Below, piece by piece: positions 63,196 to 64,000 of a stretch of DNA of 64,000 bases (positions within the stretch are counted from its first letter, which is position 1; each line of letters starts with the position of its first letter). The notes beneath the pieces are model-generated. The model saw only the letters and a list, made by a program, of their open reading frames with translations. It ran no database searches and was not told the DNA's origin. Made by a program: the position numbers and the translations under genes. The DNA comes from a virus, in the IMG/VR virus record IMGVR_UViG_3300033142_001406, positions 1 through 64,000 of that record. One strand, 5' to 3'.

Positions 63196-64000
63196 ACCTC
63201 ACTATATAAATTTTATTACCTTTTACTGCCGTTGTCGGCCCAACCCAACAAGCCGCAACGTCAATTACTTTGCCAATATTGTCCCCGAATCTTTCGTGGC
63301 GTAGGACACGCTTGTGCCGCCGCCGTTCGTGGGGACTCTTGAGAGTCACTTTTTGGGAGTGTGTCCCTTCTCCCTCCGTTAGATCGTAAGTTTTTCTGAT
63401 CTGATCGGGAGTAAGCAGCGTAAATTCCGAGCGCTGGTGCGCTCTTGGGATCTTCTTTGACGTAAAGGGGTCAATCACTTTTTTGGGTCTTTCTTCCACT
63501 ACAAAGTGTTTAGTTGATCCCAAAAAAAGGAAAACCGCAAGTCTGCTCATAATTGATTTTGTTATTATCTCTCTATATTCGTCTATAAATTGATCACCTT
63601 CCTTTATCGGCACACCTCCTTTCTGGTCTTGAAATAAGATCGTCTTCGCCGGGATGTCCAAATCCGCAAACAACTCTAAATTATTAAATACTTGTATACG
63701 TTTTATATTGAAAAAAACACTGTGTTTATCACCCTCAAGTACGCCCGCCGCAAGTGTTGTTAGATTACCTTTTTCCGGGAAACCAACGGGGGCTACTTCT
63801 CCGTTTTTTGGTGGGGAAAAAGGCTCGTAAGTGCTAACAAAACGAGGACTTGAGAATCCTATCTGATTATTGAGAGTGTCCCCGATTAAACAAACGGAAT
63901 CTTCAATTTCAACGGTACACTCGGTAAAAGGGAGTGTGAAAGTTGACAACAGTTCTTCCGGCGTTTCAGCTATATTTCTGTCGTCAAGTGGTAGAGAGTC
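63185..64000 (-). CDS. Hypothetical phage protein (N-terminus beyond the window)
   Basis: At least 271 residues. The frame is open through the window edge (TTG 63949 is only an internal codon). Visible: ELLSTFTLPFTECTVEIEDS, VCLIGDTLNNQIGFSSPRFV, and a C-terminal basic region (SPHERRRHKRVLRHERFGDN). Proteins with this PF..C.VE opening occur widely in phages with no assigned role. Confidence 0.6.
   Translation of the reverse strand, partial: DSLPLDDRNIAETPEELLSTFTLPFTECTVEIEDSVCLIGDTLNNQIGFSSPRFVSTYEPFSPPKNGEVAPVGFPEKGNLTTLAAGVLEGDKHSVFFNIKRIQVFNNLELFADLDIPAKTILFQDQKGGVPIKEGDQFIDEYREIITKSIMSRLAVFLFLGSTKHFVVEERPKKVIDPFTSKKIPRAHQRSEFTLLTPDQIRKTYDLTEGEGTHSQKVTLKSPHERRRHKRVLRHERFGDNIGKVIDVAACWVGPTTAVKGNKIYIVRYDL

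Overview
The window is one contiguous stretch of a tailed-phage genome; both ends fall inside minus-strand genes. It looks podovirus-like and temperate. It has an N4-gp56-type major capsid protein, a portal, a headful-type terminase, a 2853-residue internal virion protein, a T7-like replication set, and an integrase. Strong Shine-Dalgarno sequences point to a bacterial host. Class III (oxygen-sensitive) ribonucleotide reductase genes point to anaerobic or facultative growth. I cannot name the host.

Layout. (1) About 1-11900, minus strand: some 34 small, tightly packed genes. Most encode winged-helix proteins with the same wing signature (LT.KG..YY..L), four encode a second helix-turn-helix family, and the rest are small membrane or unknown proteins. 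One plus-strand YkgJ-type cysteine-cluster gene interrupts them. (2) 11891-14022: a noncoding stretch with eight consecutive inverted repeats, a Rep-like HTH protein, iteron-like direct repeats before its start, further hairpins, and a strong rightward promoter. (3) 14023-44787, plus strand: virion and packaging genes in the order terminase, lectin-like fibre, portal, scaffold, capsid, adaptors, a phospholipase-A2-like protein, tail proteins, internal virion proteins and a holin-like protein. (4) 44840-47740: ParA with a DNA-binding partner on the minus strand, divergent from the integrase across a shared palindromic control region. (5) 48291-60453, minus strand: HicB-like, DUF3310, lysozyme-like, NrdG, NrdD, dUTPase, three PD-(D/E)XK-type nucleases, SSB, a ThyX-like protein, tRNA-Gln(UUG), DNA polymerase A, helicase and primase. 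(6) 60611-64000, minus strand: another winged-helix gene, an acidic DNA-binding-like protein, a DUF3846-like protein and unknown genes.

How the parts fit. The replication set would copy DNA lytically, and the nucleases and RNR would supply recombination and nucleotides. Rep plus iterons plus ParA and its partner, next to an integrase, fits a phage with a plasmid-like or alternately integrated lysogenic state (inference). The large set of paralogous regulators between the maintenance region and the window end is the least explained part.

Two whole-window signals stand out. I found no CATG tetranucleotide anywhere on a full read by eye, against roughly 240 expected. Several genes, including exonuclease, helicase, an acetyltransferase-like protein and probably the terminase large subunit, have no ATG/GTG/TTG at the right place and appear to start at AUU or AUC. 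TTG starts are also very common.
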